Shown here in pieces: positions 1-8,733 of a DNA stretch of 64,000 nucleotides; the first letter of the stretch is position 1, and every line of letters starts with the position of its first letter. Position numbers and translations under genes: made by a program. Location of the stretch: the NCBI RefSeq assembly GCF_000316605.1, contig NC_019683.1:2650036-2714035 (forward strand). The letters are read 5' to 3'. Source of the DNA: [Leptolyngbya] sp. PCC 7376. GTDB taxonomy: Bacteria; Cyanobacteriota; Cyanobacteriia; Cyanobacteriales; MRBY01. The notes beneath the pieces are model-generated. The model ran no database searches, had not been told where the DNA came from, and saw only the letters and a list, made by a program, of their open reading frames with translations.

Positions 1-2
1 CT

Positions 3-83
3 GAAGATATTAATATCAATGATTATTCTGTGACATATTTTATTTTTGAGAAATTAAGTAATCTGTTTGATAAAAGATTATAA
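3..83 (+). CDS. Possible 3' end of a gene entering from the left
   Basis: An open frame runs from the window edge to a TAA at 81-83. It encodes 26 residues ending in FEKLSNLFDKRL, and a hairpin with terminator shape follows 26 bases later. Too little is present to name a family. The pairing of an open frame with a terminator is the only support. Confidence 0.35.
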   Translation, partial: EDININDYSVTYFIFEKLSNLFDKRL

Positions 84-107
84 TATAGTCACACCAGTGA
101 ATTTTTT

Positions 108-141
108 TGCGAGGGTTAACTATGCTTAATCCTCGCATTTT
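108..141 (+). terminator. Putative intrinsic terminator
   Basis: GCGAGG at 109-114 pairs with CCTCGC at 131-136, with TTAA/TTAA extending the stem, and ATTTTC follows. The T-tract lies on the plus strand, so it would end the gene entering from the left rather than the flavodoxin gene on the other strand. Confidence 0.5.
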
Positions 142-190
142 CATGGAGTTTTAACAAGAACTCGAAATTACTTGATAGACTGATCTTTTT

Positions 191-703
191 CTATAAATTA
201 AATAATGGTTTAAGTTGAATACACCAAATTTCGATACGTTCTCCACTCTTCTCAAACTCGTTGTCATCATCTAGAGCTAAACCACAAAACTGACTACCAC
301 GTATGGCTTTTGAGTCTGTATGACTATAACCATCTGCTGGCCAATATCCAACAGTTTTACCGCCTAGACTGGAAATCTTTGCTTCAAGTTGACCCATTGC
401 ATCTTGAAAGTTATCTGCATAACTAATTTGATCACCGGTACCAAAATAAGCAATTGTTTTGCCATTAAAGCTGAGATCATCTAAATCTTCAAAAACTTCA
501 TTCTAATCATCTTGGATATCACCAATATTCCATGTGGGACATCCAATAATCAAGAAGTCATATTCTAATAAGTCAGATGCATTTTTCTCACTGATATCAT
601 GAAGGTCTATGATCCCTTCTCCACCTAAAACCTCCTGTATTTGTTCTGCAATATCTGCTGTTTTGCCTGTTGTTGAACCAAAAAATAATCCAATCTTTGA
701 CAT
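191..703 (-). pseudogene. isiB: Flavodoxin, interrupted by an in-frame amber codon
   Basis: Flavodoxin is the small FMN electron carrier that replaces ferredoxin under iron limitation. The frame starts MSKIGLFFGSTTGKT (phosphate-binding loop) and has PTWNIG (flavin-stacking Trp) and the second FMN loop YFGTGDQ. It ends at 170 codons, the normal length of cyanobacterial long-chain flavodoxin. Codon 67, at 503-505, is TAG. Family members have Trp here (pattern SDWEGLYDDLDD), so a single TGG to TAG change explains it. Everything on both sides is intact and in one frame, which suggests a recent lesion, a sequencing error, or readthrough. It lies downstream of, and in the same direction as, the aldolase gene, separated from it by a terminator. 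Confidence 0.85.
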
Positions 704-740
704 GATTTTAATATTTGAATGAGTGGCTGATTTAGAGCTC

Positions 741-775
741 AAATTGAGTATTTAATACGATTAAATACTCAATTT
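741..775. repeat. Perfect 16-bp AT-rich inverted repeat upstream of flavodoxin
   Basis: AAATTGAGTATTTAAT is followed after 3 bases (ACG) by its exact reverse complement. It lies 38 bases upstream of the flavodoxin start. It may be an operator or a transcript hairpin. It does not match the classical Fur box. Confidence 0.6.
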
Positions 776-782
776 GATAATT

Positions 783-817
783 AAAAAAACTCCCAAAATA
801 TCGGGCTATTTTGAGAG
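783..817 (-). terminator. Intrinsic terminator of the aldolase gene
   Basis: Read on the minus strand, an 11-bp stem (CTCTCAAAATA/TATTTTGGGAG, one mismatch) is followed by seven Ts. It begins 25 bases after the aldolase stop. Confidence 0.8.
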
Positions 818-841
818 CACTAGGCACAACTTAAAAGCTTT

Positions 842-1882
842 TTAGGCGATCGCCAGTTCTTTTTCCATCTCGGCAGAGTATTCACCGCGGCTGGCTGCGC
901 TATTGCATTGAGCACGCTTAAGCAGACGAGATTGCGCTTCTGCAATATTCGCTTTATGACCAGACCAATGATCTAGAGCGGGCTGCTGGATGGCGCGTGC
1001 ATAGGAGAAGGTTACCGGCCATGGACATTGATCACCAAAGCGTTTGTTCATCTCATTCAGATGGGCAGATGATTGCTGCATTGATTGCCCGCCAGAAAGG
1101 AACGCAATCCCGGCTACAGTTGCAGGAACATTCTTGAGTAAACAGCTGATTGTTGCCTCAGCCACATCTTCAACACTTGTTTGTTGCGGACAATCTTTGC
1201 CTGCAATGACCATACTGGGCTTGAGGATCATCTGATCATAGGCAACGCTCTGGGCATGGAGCTGCTTAAACACTTCATGGAGTGTTGCGTCAGTCACATC
1301 CCAACACTTCTGTAAGGTGTGGTCGCCATCAATTAAGACTTCAGGCTCAACAATTGGGACAAGGCCACATTCTTGGCATAGTGCAGCATAACGCGCCAAA
1401 CTATGGGCATTTGCTTCGATACACCCCTTGCTAGGAATATTGTTGCCAATGGTGATAACCGCACGCCATTTCGCAAACCGCGCACCCATTTTGTAGTATT
1501 CAGCCAGGCGATCGCGCAAATCATCAAGACCTTCAGTTACTTTTTCATCAGTGTGACCAGCTAGCTCTTTCGCGCCAGTATCAACCTTAATGCCAGGAAT
1601 CATACCAGCCTCTTTAATGACAGCTAGTAAAGACACACCTTCAGGAGTTGTTTGACGAATGGTCTCATCATAGAGAATGGGCCCACTGACGTAGTCTGCA
1701 AGATTAGGAGTGGTCAAGATTAGCGTGCGATACATCTGACGATATTCCTCAGTTGCTGGAATACCAAGCTTTTGAAAGCGCTTGTTACAAGTACCGTTAC
1801 TCTCGTCCATCGCAAGAATACCCTTGCCTTTAGCAACCATTGCTTTTGCTGTTGCTCGTAATTCTTCTGAATATTTACTCAT
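842..1882 (-). CDS. fda: Fructose-bisphosphate aldolase, class I
   Basis: This enzyme cleaves or forms fructose-1,6-bisphosphate (and sedoheptulose-1,7-bisphosphate) through a Schiff base. It serves glycolysis and the Calvin cycle in the cytosol. The 346-residue protein has the class I features: LAMDESNGTCNKRF near the N terminus, GIKVDTGAK, FAKWRAV, VEPEVL, the Schiff-base lysine in MILKPSMV, and FLSGGQS. Length matches the family. ATG at 1882 is preferred over the TTG one codon upstream, and a weak AGGA lies in front of it. The gene is monocistronic, with its own terminator downstream. Confidence 0.95.
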   Translation of the reverse strand: MSKYSEELRATAKAMVAKGKGILAMDESNGTCNKRFQKLGIPATEEYRQMYRTLILTTPNLADYVSGPILYDETIRQTTPEGVSLLAVIKEAGMIPGIKVDTGAKELAGHTDEKVTEGLDDLRDRLAEYYKMGARFAKWRAVITIGNNIPSKGCIEANAHSLARYAALCQECGLVPIVEPEVLIDGDHTLQKCWDVTDATLHEVFKQLHAQSVAYDQMILKPSMVIAGKDCPQQTSVEDVAEATISCLLKNVPATVAGIAFLSGGQSMQQSSAHLNEMNKRFGDQCPWPVTFSYARAIQQPALDHWSGHKANIAEAQSRLLKRAQCNSAASRGEYSAEMEKELAIA

Positions 1883-2148
1883 CAAGAGGTCCTAAATTTT
1901 TTGCTTGCAGTTGCTTATTGACATATACTCTCAATAAGATTTATTTGTCAAGCTCTATATTCTCAATATTTTCCTTTTCTTCTTTGCCGAGATGAATGCC
2001 TTAAGATTTCTTGGATCTGCTTCTATTACTTCTGTAGACTGATTTTTGGAGGCTTTTCCCGTTGGATATATTTTGGATTTTTGTGGCGGAATTTAATTGA
2101 GATATTTTTTATTAAGAAAAACTATAAATAAAAGTCCGTTTAAAGCCT

Positions 2149-2598
2149 ATGAATGCAGTCAGTCAGTCTTTCACCCTTAAGCTAACCAGTAAGATTGCCT
2201 ACTTAGGCGTTCTATTTCGAGCAGAATTTTTGGGTACTCATGTCGATCTCAGGCCATGGTTGGAGGATCGGAAAACTCAAAGTCACTTAGACCCTAATTC
2301 CATTGATCTAAGTTTTCACTCCTTTCATCAGAGTACTGGGTTAAATGTCAATTGTGTTCTAATGCAGCTGAAGTTCTCGACAGATCTTCGGGAGCCGACT
2401 TGCCGGTTAAGTCGGATAGATGCCAATGGTTTTGAGCGTGGCGATGAAAAGTGGCAATTTTCGACGAATACTGATGAGTTTTTGGGGATTTCTCCGCCCA
2501 CCTTGGAAGCTCAGATGCATTTCATGAAGATAGTCAATCACGCACTGCTGTTGTTTAAAGATCCACATAAAGAAGATTCTCTCCAGTTAAATTCTTGA
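2149..2598 (+). CDS. Hypothetical protein, 149 aa
   Basis: I do not recognise this soluble protein. It begins MNAVSQSFTLKLTSKIAYLG and has no signal peptide, membrane segment or familiar motif. Its middle has short alternating polar and hydrophobic stretches (VNCVLMQLKFST) consistent with beta structure. It sits alone between the aldolase and the OmpA-like gene, both on the other strand. No opposing gene overlaps it, so the frame is probably real. Confidence 0.55.
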   Translation: MNAVSQSFTLKLTSKIAYLGVLFRAEFLGTHVDLRPWLEDRKTQSHLDPNSIDLSFHSFHQSTGLNVNCVLMQLKFSTDLREPTCRLSRIDANGFERGDEKWQFSTNTDEFLGISPPTLEAQMHFMKIVNHALLLFKDPHKEDSLQLNS

Positions 2599-2736
2599 TC
2601 TGAGAATTGTTGGGGTTCTTTTTGATTAGTCTTTGGTTGTGAGTAGAATTCAGAGGCGATCGCCTCTCTCTGTCATGAACTTCATGAACTTAAAAGCTCA
2701 CATCATTTCTAGTAACAATGATTTTTTCGCTAATAG

Positions 2737-4320
2737 TTAGTTGAGACGCACAAGCCGAATTTCTGTACGCTGTTGTTTGGGATCTTCAGGGGCAATGCCA
2801 GATAGGGGTAAATAGAAACCTTTTCCTTCAGCGATGATATTGTGTTGCAAACCCCGCTGTCGGAGTCCATCGACGACAACTTGGGCACGTTGCTGGGATA
2901 GGGTTTGGTTTAATTTTGGGTCGCCTGTTTTGGAAGTATGGCCAATGACTCGGATGCCAACTGTTTGGGGATTAAACTCTTTGATCTGATTGACGAGTTG
3001 TTCGAGGGTAGTTTGGCTTTGTTGGCTGAGTGTTGCGGAACCTGTGGCGAAGTTGACTTCACCGCGCACTTGCAAGTTACCGATATCTGATGCTTGGGCC
3101 ACCTCACTCGCCGCAACTTGAGGGACAGCCTGAATGGTTGTGCCTTTACCCGCGAGGCGATCAGCGAGTTCAGGATTATCCACTTTAATCAAATCGATCA
3201 AGGTTTGGGTATTTAGGGCAGCTTTATTGACGTATTCGTCAGTAAAGAGGCTATTGATATCTGTGGGCACTTGATTGAGTTTGCCAGATAAGACCAACAC
3301 GGCAGCTGTTGAGCCGATACGCTGTTCAAGAGTGCCTGCTTGGATCCAGTTTTTGGCTTCGATAGAGGTAAAAAAGTCGATACCCTCTAGGATTGAATCG
3401 GCTTCACTTGGGGTCAGTTCACCATCAGTGGCAATTTGGGCTCTCAATTGGGATGGTTCTCGGATGTTTGCATCAATGTGGCGGTAATAAGCTTCGAGAA
3501 AATCACTCACTAAATCGGGACGGGCAGTCAGAAGGCGATCGCTTGCCACAATAACATCGAGGATGGCAGTGGGAGCATCATTGCTGGAGAGAACAACGGT
3601 GTAGCCTGCATTGCGCGCTTGACTAACGAAAGGTTCCCAGAGGACAGCAACTGCAACGTTTTCAGCAGGATTTTGGAGAGCTTGCCAAGCTTCGGATGCA
3701 TCTACGACTTCTTTCACGTCGAAGTCACTGAGATTAAACCCATCAAAAGCAGTGCTCAAGACAAGGGCAAGATATTCGCTGGGGGTATCAACGGCATAGG
3801 TGATGCTGAGGGATTCGCCTTGGGCGGATTGTTGCAAGGTTTGTAAACTGTTGAGGGAGTTGAGATCCGGATATTGCTTGTTGTTAAGAACCACCGCATC
3901 CGCCCCAATAGTCCGGTCGATCAAACCGACAATTTTGCCTTCGGGATTTTGCTTGAGGAATTGGTCTAGGGTTGTGACATAAAGATCAGCTTTACCTTCG
4001 TTAAGGAGATTCGCTCGGGCCGTTTGGTCAAACTCATTGCCATAGGAGAGAGTAATACCGACTTCTTGGAGAGCTTCCTGAAATTCGGCATTTCGGAAAG
4101 TGCTATACCCACTGAATGTGTCTCCCAACAAGGTTATGTTTCCTTGCTCAAGGTTTCGCGTGCTTTTAGTCGGAGAATCTTTAGAACTTGGGTCGTTACC
4201 AAAGATTTCCTCTAAAAAACCAGGAGATCTGTTCCCCAGAAACCATAGCCCGCCGCCAAGAATCCCCATCGTGACGAGTAATGCAGCAACAAGGGTAAGG
4301 GGATTTTCTTTTTGGCTCAT
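2737..4320 (-). CDS. Membrane-anchored substrate-binding/OmpA-like fusion protein
   Basis: The protein has 527 residues. An N-terminal membrane anchor lies at about residues 8-29 (LVAALLVTMGILGGGLWFLG). A periplasmic NMT1/SsuA-type substrate-binding domain follows at about 60-400, with the hinge-like segments GDTFSGYSTFRN and VVLNNKQYPDLNSLN. The C terminus (about 420-527) is an OmpA/MotB-type peptidoglycan-binding domain, with VNFATGSATL and IRVIGHTSKTGDPKLNQTLSQQRA. No permease or ATPase gene is adjacent, so transport is unlikely. A periplasmic ligand sensor or a wall-tethered scaffold is my inference. Closest family names are 'phosphate ABC substrate-binding/OmpA family protein'. Confidence 0.8.
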   Translation of the reverse strand: MSQKENPLTLVAALLVTMGILGGGLWFLGNRSPGFLEEIFGNDPSSKDSPTKSTRNLEQGNITLLGDTFSGYSTFRNAEFQEALQEVGITLSYGNEFDQTARANLLNEGKADLYVTTLDQFLKQNPEGKIVGLIDRTIGADAVVLNNKQYPDLNSLNSLQTLQQSAQGESLSITYAVDTPSEYLALVLSTAFDGFNLSDFDVKEVVDASEAWQALQNPAENVAVAVLWEPFVSQARNAGYTVVLSSNDAPTAILDVIVASDRLLTARPDLVSDFLEAYYRHIDANIREPSQLRAQIATDGELTPSEADSILEGIDFFTSIEAKNWIQAGTLEQRIGSTAAVLVLSGKLNQVPTDINSLFTDEYVNKAALNTQTLIDLIKVDNPELADRLAGKGTTIQAVPQVAASEVAQASDIGNLQVRGEVNFATGSATLSQQSQTTLEQLVNQIKEFNPQTVGIRVIGHTSKTGDPKLNQTLSQQRAQVVVDGLRQRGLQHNIIAEGKGFYLPLSGIAPEDPKQQRTEIRLVRLN

Positions 4321-4495
4321 AGCGGAGGGTTAACCATGATAGATGTATGTGTCGTTATTCTAAAAACTGACTTTTCTTTTTTCAATCTTGACTTGATTTA
4401 AAAGGAGAATACTGGGCGATCGCCTATTCCTATATATTTATGATTCGGCATTGCAGAATAGAGGTATGAATGGAGGATGCTGACCCATAATCTTG

Positions 4496-5040
4496 CTATA
4501 GAAATGGATACAAGGCTTAAGAAGTAGCTGTTACTGCACCCTGAGTCTTATTCCTTACTATGATTCTGTATCTATCCGGCCATCGCTATAGTTTTTGCCT
4601 CAATGCTTCTCGCTTCTGTTCATCCCTTTCCTGATACCCATAGGTCTTTTTTGCGAGTAAAACCTATCTTCTTCAACATTCTCGATATGGTGCGACGACT
4701 CACATCACCCGGCTACAACTCTACCATTTCTGCCTGGGTTTTATCTGGATGCTGTTGTACAAAGCTTTTGAATGCTTCCTAGTCTGTGATTTTGTGACCC
4801 GAGCCTTTCTGATACCCTGTTTTGGCGCTGTAAAACTTCCTGTTTGCTCTAGTCGTTGTATCCAGAGATAAAGGCTATTAAGGCCAAGACCGAACATTTC
4901 ACAGACATCTTTTTTCGGGATACCTAGTGCTACCGCATCAAGGACTTGACATCGTAGGTCATTACTATAAGCAGCTGGCATTTTTTACTTCACGCAACAA
5001 CTCCCATAATACTTCCTAAACCATTTGGCTATTGCTATAG
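4496..5040 (-). mobile_element. Internally deleted IS630-family remnant
   Basis: Imperfect terminal inverted repeats of about 29 bp both begin CTATAG, at 4496 and at 5040. Between them is only 545 bp, against roughly 1 kb for an intact copy. The minus strand holds the N-terminal helix-turn-helix part of a transposase (frame 4721-4981: MPAAYSNDLRCQVLDAVA, then MFGLGLNSLYLWIQRLE), followed by frameshifted traces of the linker (TRKKTYGYQERDE-like) and no DDE catalytic domain. It cannot transpose by itself. It could be mobilised in trans if a related copy is active. Confidence 0.75.
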
Positions 5041-5180
5041 ATAAAACTCCAAGCAAACTCTTGATTTATGGGAATTTCAGCCCAATTCCTTATCCAAAAC
5101 TGACGTTGTTTTAATACTGCTTGAAGTTTTCAAAAAAATCCTGTTACTTTGAGAAGATCATTTTAATACTTTACTAAATT

Positions 5181-6773
5181 TCAAGCTTTCTTAGCTGAAA
5201 ATTTGAATGTTTCTCCTTGTTCGCTACCCAAGCGGATATGGCTATTGGAAAGTAATAAAATTTCTTCTTGGTGGATGTTTTGCCAGTCTTGATTTGGTAG
5301 ACTAATTAATGTGCCAAACCGGGAGCGATCGCGGATAAAAAAGCCTTCTTCTCGTTGAATAATTTCGGCATGTTCTTTACTAACCCAGGGTTCCTCGATG
5401 GTGACATCATTTTCGGAGCGGCGACCAATGCGGATCAGTTTGCTACTGAATGTCCATTCTCGTTCTGGGTCATCACAGGAACTAAGAGTAAATGTTTGCG
5501 TTTTAATCGGTGTTGGTAAGCGCGTTGGCAATTCGGTAATGGATGACAACTTTGACAAAATCTGACCATCGAACTCTGGATGCATATAGAGGATAGGTAA
5601 TGTCCAAGCTGGCGAGTTGAATTTGAATTGCGCTAATAAATTCTGGCGGGCGATCGCCACAGATTCATCTACTGGTTTATGTTTGCAAAATGCTTGACTG
5701 AGACTCGTAATAAAGGCGATCGCTTCATCATCACTAATGGGGTCGCGCATCGCTAAAACTGACGGTAAACCATGATGAATCAGTACTTCCGTTAGGCTAC
5801 TGGTGGCGATCGCCTGATGATTTTGTTGGAGGGATTTGGCACCCCAACAGGAATTAAACACCGTTAACCGAATGCCGCTTTGGGTGAGGATTTGCGCCAA
5901 TTCTTTGCCGTTGAGTTTATCAGCATCGTTGAGAAAAATCTGGCCGCCATCCGCTGCGGGCTCGCCATGACCACTATAAAAAAAGAGCTGGTAATTTTTG
6001 CTAGAGAGAGTTTCCGCTAATTCGCTGGGAGTTGGCTGAATCAGAATATCGCCTTGCACTTGCCCAAAACTTTTTGTCTGCCAAATGTTTTGCAATCGTT
6101 CTGCTTCTGTTTTGAGATCGAGGCTATCATTGCCATTTTCGGGCGCACCTAAAACCAACAAAATATTTAGCGATCGCCCGGTGGATTGTAGATTTAAAGG
6201 CGCAACATCACCGATCGTGCGACTAAAGAAAACCTGAGGGTTAAGAGAAACTGCTTGCTTGCCCATTTCCTGCTGCATAATTTCCCACGGCAATGGCAAC
6301 AGATTTGGGTCACGCACATCAATCCGTAACCGCAACGCCTCTTTTTGACCCAATGCAACCCCTTCAGCCCGTGCAAAACTTTCGGCGATCGCCCCTTGAA
6401 ATAACCATTGCCACATCTGCACACCCAACCCTTGCATTAATCGTCCACTGATCGAAGCATTCGGATCTGGCACTAATTCTACAGACTGGACTTCACCAGT
6501 AATCGGATAGTGGGGCGTTTGATGAGGCGTAAAAATTGCCTGCCATGCCAACCAAATCCGACTTAATTCTTCATCCCATAAAATATCTTCTTTTTCCACA
6601 CCTCGCACAAATGGTGTTGCCGCAGCCCAAATCACAAAATGATGTTCTTCCGGCGAATTATTTAGGCGATCGCACACCACTTGTAGAGACGGGAAATCAG
6701 GAGGTTGAGACATCGACAATGAAAATTGAGACTGGGCGCTCTTCCAATTTATGTCGTTTAACAGCAGATTCAT
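5181..6773 (-). CDS. CHAT-domain (caspase-like) protein with C-terminal FHA domain
   Basis: Residues numbered from ATG 6773 (530 aa). The CHAT domain spans about 150-390. The caspase-like dyad is visible as His269 in FFYSGHGEP and Cys309 in LTVFNSCWGAK. After a short linker comes an FHA domain (about 430-530) with IRIGRRSENDV, VSKEHAEI and the following RDRSRFGT strand, which binds phosphothreonine peptides. This suggests a protease whose targeting depends on Ser/Thr phosphorylation. An upstream ATG at 6785 is possible, but GGAG six bases ahead of ATG 6773 favours the latter. The gene is divergent from groEL. No effector or target gene is adjacent. Confidence 0.85.
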   Translation of the reverse strand: MNLLLNDINWKSAQSQFSLSMSQPPDFPSLQVVCDRLNNSPEEHHFVIWAAATPFVRGVEKEDILWDEELSRIWLAWQAIFTPHQTPHYPITGEVQSVELVPDPNASISGRLMQGLGVQMWQWLFQGAIAESFARAEGVALGQKEALRLRIDVRDPNLLPLPWEIMQQEMGKQAVSLNPQVFFSRTIGDVAPLNLQSTGRSLNILLVLGAPENGNDSLDLKTEAERLQNIWQTKSFGQVQGDILIQPTPSELAETLSSKNYQLFFYSGHGEPAADGGQIFLNDADKLNGKELAQILTQSGIRLTVFNSCWGAKSLQQNHQAIATSSLTEVLIHHGLPSVLAMRDPISDDEAIAFITSLSQAFCKHKPVDESVAIARQNLLAQFKFNSPAWTLPILYMHPEFDGQILSKLSSITELPTRLPTPIKTQTFTLSSCDDPEREWTFSSKLIRIGRRSENDVTIEEPWVSKEHAEIIQREEGFFIRDRSRFGTLISLPNQDWQNIHQEEILLLSNSHIRLGSEQGETFKFSAKKA

Positions 6774-6886
6774 ACACTGCTCCATGAATCTTTTCTGTAG
6801 AACCGACCCTTCTATGGCGAGAAATGACCATAAATCTTAAGAAAATATGGGGTTGGATAGGTTCGGGAATGCACACCTCTAAGCAA

Positions 6887-6913
6887 TTAGCAGTCGCCCC
6901 CTATGAGTGCTAA
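6887..6913 (+). promoter_or_regulatory. CIRCE operator (HrcA binding site)
   Basis: TTAGCAGTC, nine bases, then GAGTGCTAA. This is the CIRCE consensus with one mismatch in the left arm. It lies 39 bases upstream of the groEL start, the expected place for HrcA repression. Confidence 0.92.
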
Positions 6914-6952
6914 ATTTGCTAGTGAAGTTAAATCCTATAACTCAAAATTTTT

Positions 6953-8632
6953 ATGTCTAAGATTGTCTCTTTTAAGGATGAATCCAGACGGTCTCTTGAA
7001 GCGGGTATTAATGCCCTCGCCGATGCCGTCAAAATTACATTAGGTCCTAAGGGTCGTAACGTATTACTCGAGAAGTCTTACGGCGCACCCCAAATTGTTA
7101 ATGATGGTATTACCGTTGCGAAGGAAATCGAGCTAGCAGATCCCCTCAGAAATACTGGTGCTCGTCTCATCCGTGAAGTTGCAGCCAAGACAAATGACAG
7201 TGCAGGTGATGGTACAACCACTGCAACTGTAATGGCTCAGGCTTTAATTCACGAAGGCTTGAAGAATGTTACTGCGGGTTCAAATCCGATTGAGTTGCGT
7301 CGTGGTATTGATGCAGCGGTGAAATTCCTCGTTGATGAGATTGCAAGTATTGCTAAGCCTGTGGAAGGTGAGGCGATCGCCCAGGTTGCTGCGGTATCTG
7401 CAGGTAACGATGATGAAGTCGGTAACATGATCTCCGAGGCGATGGCTAAGGTGACTAAAGATGGTGTAATCACTGTTGAAGAGTCCAAGTCTCTTGCTAC
7501 TGAGCTTGATGTTGTAGAAGGTATGCAGCTCGACCGTGGCTACATGTCTCCTTACTTCGTCACTGACCAAGAGCGTCAAATCGTTGAGTTTGATAATCCT
7601 CTTGTGCTTATCACGGACAAGAAAATTTCGGCGATCGCCGACCTCGTGCCTGTGCTTGAGCAAGTGGCGCGTTCCAGTCAGCCTCTTCTCATCATCGCTG
7701 AAGATATTGAAGGTGAAGCCCTCGCAACTCTCGTTGTGAATAAGGCTCGCGGTGTGCTTAATGCCGCTGCGATTAAAGCACCTAGCTTTGGCGATCGCCG
7801 TAAGCAAATGCTTCAGGACATTGCAGTACTCACTGGTGGCCGTGTCATTTCCGAAGAAGTTGGTCTTGCTCTCGAAACTGTCGAATTAGACATGCTCGGT
7901 AAAGCAGAAAAGATCACCTTAACGAAGGAGACTACAACCGTTGTTTCCGGTGGCGGTAGCAAAAGTGATATCGATGCTCGCGTTGCCCAAATCCGTAAGC
8001 AATTGGCTGAAACTGATTCTGAGTATGACGCAGAGAAGCTCCAAGAGCGTATTGCTAAGCTCGCTGGTGGTGTTGCAGTCATCAAAGTTGGTGCAGCAAC
8101 TGAAACTGAACTTAAGGATCGTAAGCTCCGCATCGAAGACGCTCTCAACGCAACTAAAGCAGCTGTTGATGAAGGTATCGTTCCCGGTGGTGGCACAACT
8201 CTCATTCACCTTGCAGCAAAAGTTGCTGACGTAAAAACATCCCTCACAACTGACGAAGAAAAGCTCGGTGTCGACATTGTTGCTCGCGCCCTTGAAGCTC
8301 CCCTCCGTCAACTCGCTGACAATGCTGGCGAAGAAGGTTCTGTCGTTGTTGAGCGTGTTCGTGAAAGCGAATTCAACGTTGGTTACAATGCAGCAACTGG
8401 TGAGTACGTTGACATGATTGCGGCTGGTATTATCGACCCTGCAAAAGTTGTCCGCTCCGTTCTTCAGAATGCTGGTTCTATTGCTGGGATGGTGATCACC
8501 ACTGAAGCACTCGTTGTTGAAAAGCCTGAACCTGAAGCTGCAGCTCCCGACATGGGCGGTGGCATGGGTGGCATGGGCGGCGGCATGCCCGGTATGGGTG
8601 GCATGGGAATGCCCGGCATGGGAATGATGTAA
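6953..8632 (+). CDS. groL2: Chaperonin GroEL (stand-alone GroEL2 type)
   Basis: This is the 60-kDa chaperonin subunit, 559 aa, which folds cytosolic proteins in an ATP-dependent double ring. Hallmarks are [39 protein letters not shown]-type [10 protein letters not shown], and the C-terminal Gly-Gly-Met tail. No groES precedes it. The 180 bases upstream hold only a CIRCE element, so this matches the monocistronic second groEL of cyanobacteria. Heat-inducible HrcA control is inferred from CIRCE. An intrinsic terminator follows. Confidence 0.97.
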   Translation: MSKIVSFKDESRRSLEAGINALADAVKITLGPKGRNVLLEKSYGAPQIVNDGITVAKEIELADPLRNTGARLIREVAAKTNDSAGDGTTTATVMAQALIHEGLKNVTAGSNPIELRRGIDAAVKFLVDEIASIAKPVEGEAIAQVAAVSAGNDDEVGNMISEAMAKVTKDGVITVEESKSLATELDVVEGMQLDRGYMSPYFVTDQERQIVEFDNPLVLITDKKISAIADLVPVLEQVARSSQPLLIIAEDIEGEALATLVVNKARGVLNAAAIKAPSFGDRRKQMLQDIAVLTGGRVISEEVGLALETVELDMLGKAEKITLTKETTTVVSGGGSKSDIDARVAQIRKQLAETDSEYDAEKLQERIAKLAGGVAVIKVGAATETELKDRKLRIEDALNATKAAVDEGIVPGGGTTLIHLAAKVADVKTSLTTDEEKLGVDIVARALEAPLRQLADNAGEEGSVVVERVRESEFNVGYNAATGEYVDMIAAGIIDPAKVVRSVLQNAGSIAGMVITTEALVVEKPEPEAAAPDMGGGMGGMGGGMPGMGGMGMPGMGMM

Positions 8633-8669
8633 TTTCCCCAGACCCTGAATAAACAACAGTTTTTATCTT

Positions 8670-8693
8670 GAGCATCCTTCGGGGTGCTTTTTT
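8670..8693 (+). terminator. Intrinsic terminator of groEL
   Basis: Stem AGCATCC/GGGTGCT with a TTCG tetraloop, followed by six or seven Ts, 38 bases after the groEL stop. Confidence 0.9.
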
Positions 8694-8733
8694 ATTGAGT
8701 AAAAAAGTATTCGTGATGTAATTTTCTTGAAAA

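Noticed and set aside
7280-8656. Long minus-strand frames across groEL
   Set aside because: They are antisense shadows of the groEL codon pattern, including the Gly-Met tail read as His-rich sequence.
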